A model generated the notes under the pieces. The model was not told the DNA's origin, did not search any database, and saw nothing but the letters and a program-made list of their open reading frames with translations. A DNA stretch of 64,000 nt, taken from positions 1,240,001 to 1,304,000 of the forward strand of contig NZ_JASSYX010000001.1 of assembly GCF_030244015.1 (NCBI RefSeq). Direction: 5' to 3'. Source of the DNA: Pedobacter ginsengisoli. GTDB lineage: Bacteria; Bacteroidota; Bacteroidia; Sphingobacteriales; Sphingobacteriaceae. The position numbers were made by a program, and so were the translations under genes. Shown here in pieces: positions 61,343-64,000 of this stretch. Each line of letters begins with the position of its first letter. Positions within the stretch are counted from its first letter, which is position 1.

Positions 61343-63682
61343 CTATAATACCCATACGCGCAGCGCTTTAAGTCCGCTAAGCCCCTGAAGGTCTTCGAGT
61401 TCCAGGTCTTCTGTGTCTGCGTGCAAAACACCTGTCTCCTGCAAGTATTTCACAAAAGGAAGGTAATCCTCAATATCCCTCCTGTTAAAATAGATCAAAG
61501 CAAGCTTGTCGGGTTGTGTCAACCTTTCCTGCGATCCCCGTATTAATACCTTATCTATCCTTTTCTTGATCATCTGGTACCTGATGTTGTACGCTCCTTC
61601 AACATCAAACTTTCGTTCATCTGCCCTGAAGCTGATGTCAATGGTATGATTGTGTATGAAAATCAGTTGTGTTGTCGATAGTTTAACAGGCAGATCAGGT
61701 AAGAGCTGTTTCATCATCCTAACTACATGAGTCATTGAAGAAAGTTGCCAGAGCCGGAGATTTTTAAGGTGAAAGTTACTGAAAGGTTTATCCGGAGCAA
61801 TGGACTGACCAATATAGATGTCGTATTCTACACCATCAGTCCTGAATTTTTCGAAATAACATGGATAAGTCAATTGCAATTTTTCTTTTTCAGCCTCAAA
61901 ATAATTGTTAATGGCCGTGTTGATCATCTGCATTGAAACTTCCAGAGCGTGCCTGTTTTTGTAGACCTCGCCATTGCCTGATGACATGATCTCCAAATAT
62001 TTTTGAATCATTTCTTTTGCCCCTGGCTGGGTTTGAGCTACGTGACGCAGGTATTCAGTAGTTTCTTCCTTTAAAAATATGTTCAGATTGTTTTCTTCCG
62101 TGGTATTGAGCTCACCCTCTTTCAGGATCCCATTCCATTTTTTGCAATTGAACAACATTTCTTCAATTAATGAGGATTGATCATAGGACCTTAGAGACAG
62201 CAAAGTTTCTTCCAGCATACTTAAGTGTAATCCCAGGTCTGCTTTGCTGGCACTATTTCTTTCTGCAGTGGAATTTCTAATATCTATAGCTCCATAAAAC
62301 GGATATACGTTATTAAAACCAATGCTTTCATTCCTTACTGGCAGGTGCTTTTTCTTATCATGCAGGTGATGCCAGGCAGCCTCATTAAATTTCCACTGTA
62401 CTGAGGGCTGAATGGAAGTATATTTTTCTTTAATTATATTTTCAATTTCCAGGTTGAATTCGTCAATATAAACCTGCAGCAGCTGCGCTATCGGATCCAA
62501 TGCCGGTTCCAGAAGAGACAATGTTGTTTCGTCAAAAGTTTCACCTGCCCAGGTGTGCATACCAAGTACACCAACTACCGCATGGTCATAAAATACCGGC
62601 ATAAGGGCAAGAGATCTAACACCGAGTGCGATGAATTTGTCCAGCCAGGGAAACATCTCCCTGCTCTCTGCCAAAATATCCGGAGAATAGAAAGAGTTGG
62701 GATTTGCCGCATAGCCCTCTGCATATTGCTGAAAAGTTTCAGGGCTTAGGGTTTGCTCGCCCCAGACAGAAAACAATACGCCACTGCCACCCTTTACATA
62801 ACCATAAACCATTTTATTGTTGACCCTCACAAAGGGAAAAAGGTCAAAATGAATATTATTGTTCTGTACCAGGGTTTTAAGTGATTGGATCACTTCAGCA
62901 TAAGATGCCTTTTCAGCACCGGGGCTCCGCGTAAGCCTTACTTTTTTTATATTTTCAACAGCATACAAAGCAGTTACATCGGATACCGTAAGCACTGAAA
63001 TGCCACGAAATTCAAAAAGACTTAAGGGCAGCAGACGCTGAAGTGTATTCAGTCCGGATTCATCTGTGAGGTATTGCTGCAACTCTCTGATGGTCAATTT
63101 CGGTAGATCTCCTTTAGCCTTTACATCAATAAAGTCAGTGTTGATCTGTACGTGGAAAAATTCCTGCAGGCCAGTATCAGTTTTTATGCCCGTATGAAAC
63201 TGATGTGTTTTGACCGGAGACTGAAAATGGTATAGTTTTTTAAGGATAAACGAATATAAAAGCCGCAGACGTTCTTCATGATGCTCTTCGGGAGTTTTTG
63301 ATACCACATAAGCACTGTGATCATGGTTTTTGGTTTCCAGTAGATGGTACATAAGATCCGTACCGTAAAAGGTAATGGGCTGGACGGGAAAACACAATCC
63401 CCATGCGAGTGTGTCTTCAGTTGCAAGGGCAGGAGATAAGCAGGCATACATATGCTCAAGCAACAGCTCAAATTTATAGATGTTATCCAGGGAAATATCT
63501 TCTTCATCTGAAATTTGTGATTCAAATTCCTGGAGCGCATTTTTATAAAGTAATGCTTTAACAGTATTTTCTTCCTTGACTTTCCCTCTTAAATACTCAA
63601 CAAAGGGTACAAAAGAGATTGCGGAATCCACTTCAATAGGACACCCCTTACTTTCAGAAAGGTCAAGTATCGTCTTTTTCAT
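61343..63682 (-). CDS. Large GAF-domain protein of unknown function
   Basis: This 779-residue cytoplasmic protein contains a GAF-like domain near 260-400 (SGVLFSVWGEQTLSPETFQQ, FIALGVRSLALMPVFYDHAV, VGVLGMHTWAGETFDE). The remaining N- and C-terminal parts are helical and alpha/beta regions with no motif I recognise. Relatives in Sphingobacteriaceae are annotated only as GAF proteins, as I recall. No output domain (kinase, cyclase, HTH) is visible. A regulatory or sensory role is inferred from the GAF domain only. Confidence 0.75.
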   Translation of the reverse strand: MKKTILDLSESKGCPIEVDSAISFVPFVEYLRGKVKEENTVKALLYKNALQEFESQISDEEDISLDNIYKFELLLEHMYACLSPALATEDTLAWGLCFPVQPITFYGTDLMYHLLETKNHDHSAYVVSKTPEEHHEERLRLLYSFILKKLYHFQSPVKTHQFHTGIKTDTGLQEFFHVQINTDFIDVKAKGDLPKLTIRELQQYLTDESGLNTLQRLLPLSLFEFRGISVLTVSDVTALYAVENIKKVRLTRSPGAEKASYAEVIQSLKTLVQNNNIHFDLFPFVRVNNKMVYGYVKGGSGVLFSVWGEQTLSPETFQQYAEGYAANPNSFYSPDILAESREMFPWLDKFIALGVRSLALMPVFYDHAVVGVLGMHTWAGETFDETTLSLLEPALDPIAQLLQVYIDEFNLEIENIIKEKYTSIQPSVQWKFNEAAWHHLHDKKKHLPVRNESIGFNNVYPFYGAIDIRNSTAERNSASKADLGLHLSMLEETLLSLRSYDQSSLIEEMLFNCKKWNGILKEGELNTTEENNLNIFLKEETTEYLRHVAQTQPGAKEMIQKYLEIMSSGNGEVYKNRHALEVSMQMINTAINNYFEAEKEKLQLTYPCYFEKFRTDGVEYDIYIGQSIAPDKPFSNFHLKNLRLWQLSSMTHVVRMMKQLLPDLPVKLSTTQLIFIHNHTIDISFRADERKFDVEGAYNIRYQMIKKRIDKVLIRGSQERLTQPDKLALIYFNRRDIEDYLPFVKYLQETGVLHADTEDLELEDLQGLSGLKALRVWVL

Positions 63683-63784
63683 AGCTCTTTGTACAATTCT
63701 GTTTCAATGTTAGACGTACACATTAACAATTTGTAACGCTGCAATCAAAATACCAGATAAAGATATAAAATAACCTGTCAATCA

Positions 63785-64000
63785 TCAGGAGCTAAGATCA
63801 CCATTCTTTAATTTTTCTTCTTCTTTTTGGGCCTGGAGCTTTTCCTTCTTCAGATCAATGCGGATAAGATTGTAAATGCTCATGTAAACATTTGCGATCC
63901 AGACAATTGAAAATCCTGCAATAAAATACCCCCGCCAGTCGGGGTAGAGTAACGTATATTCGCTAACGAACAATATTAGAATGGTTACATAATGACTGAA
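63785..64000 (-). CDS. Membrane protein with two helices, cut by the window end
   Basis: The frame stays open to the last base of the window, so the start is missing. The visible 71 codons encode FSHYVTILILFVSEYTLLYP, a second hydrophobic segment (GYFIAGFSIVWIANVYMSIY) and a charged tail (KKEKLQAQKEEEKLKNGDLS). The layout of two adjacent helices and a lysine/glutamate-rich end resembles the 2TM-domain proteins of Bacteroidota, sometimes fused to LytTR regulators, but this is uncertain. Confidence 0.6.
   Translation of the reverse strand, partial: FSHYVTILILFVSEYTLLYPDWRGYFIAGFSIVWIANVYMSIYNLIRIDLKKEKLQAQKEEEKLKNGDLSS

Noticed and set aside
1..64000. Search for tRNA, rRNA, insertion sequences and phage cassettes
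   Set aside because: No cloverleaf with a clear TTC-containing T-arm, no transposase, no integrase and no phage structural gene was recognised by eye; a tRNAscan or ISfinder run would settle this.

Overview
The window reads as chromosomal DNA of a Bacteroidota bacterium, most likely family Sphingobacteriaceae and close to Pedobacter. This rests on recognisable protein families (LruC-domain lipoprotein, S46 dipeptidyl-peptidase, Bacteroidota-type Hc1 histone, PD40-OmpA envelope protein, DUF3347, fRMsr), on many lipoproteins, and on repeated matches upstream of genes to the Bacteroidota promoter -7 box TAnnTTTG. No tRNA, rRNA, insertion sequence, integrase or CRISPR array was seen. Genus-level placement is inference from memory, not a database result.

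Region 1 (1-19.7 kb) is a cell-surface region. After the start of a lectin-like secreted protein (cut by the window edge), a compact plus-strand operon (582-11847) encodes exopolysaccharide synthesis and export: a half-length TolC-like protein, a Wzc/GumC-like copolymerase whose kinase domain has lost key residues, six glycosyltransferases of several families, a Wzy-like polymerase, a Wzx-like flippase, and a 46-residue one-helix membrane protein tucked between two genes. A convergent LruC lipoprotein with a solenoid repeat follows. Then comes a four-gene minus-strand partner-switching module (membrane protein, receiver-PP2C phosphatase, STAS protein, HATPase-like protein), two more glycosyltransferases and a small lipoprotein.

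Region 2 (20-32 kb) holds an S46 peptidase whose specificity residue points to cleavage after acidic residues, an intergenic array of 11-bp repeats, then a long same-strand run: free methionine sulfoxide reductase, 3-methyladenine glycosylase, kynureninase, bestrophin, deacetylase, topoisomerase III, metallo-hydrolase, DUF1801, a phage-type protein and miaA.

Region 3 (32-50 kb) is mostly core housekeeping: outer-membrane barrel, DUF3347 lipoprotein, citrate synthase, nucleoside permease, bifunctional nuclease, etfBA, a TPR protein, chromate transporter, dnaB, a 23S rRNA methyltransferase, manC, kdsD, recQ, kdsA and a PorE-like PD40-OmpA protein. The kdsD/kdsA pair supplies KDO for LPS and manC supplies GDP-mannose, which may also feed the exopolysaccharide operon.

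Region 4 (50-64 kb) carries queE, a Rieske protein, a tight six-gene minus-strand operon (aminotransferase, omega-amidase, glycosylasparaginase, cutC, lepA, folD), a queuosine-precursor transporter, a CheY-like regulator, a 59-residue Hc1 histone, yghZ, yceH, a 49-residue lipoprotein with a strong operator-like palindrome at its promoter, a large GAF protein, and a membrane protein cut by the window end.

Most promising for follow-up: the embedded small membrane protein and degenerate copolymerase kinase of the exopolysaccharide operon, the partner-switching module with no sigma factor and a degenerate ATP site, the 11-bp repeat array, and the palindrome-controlled mini-lipoprotein.
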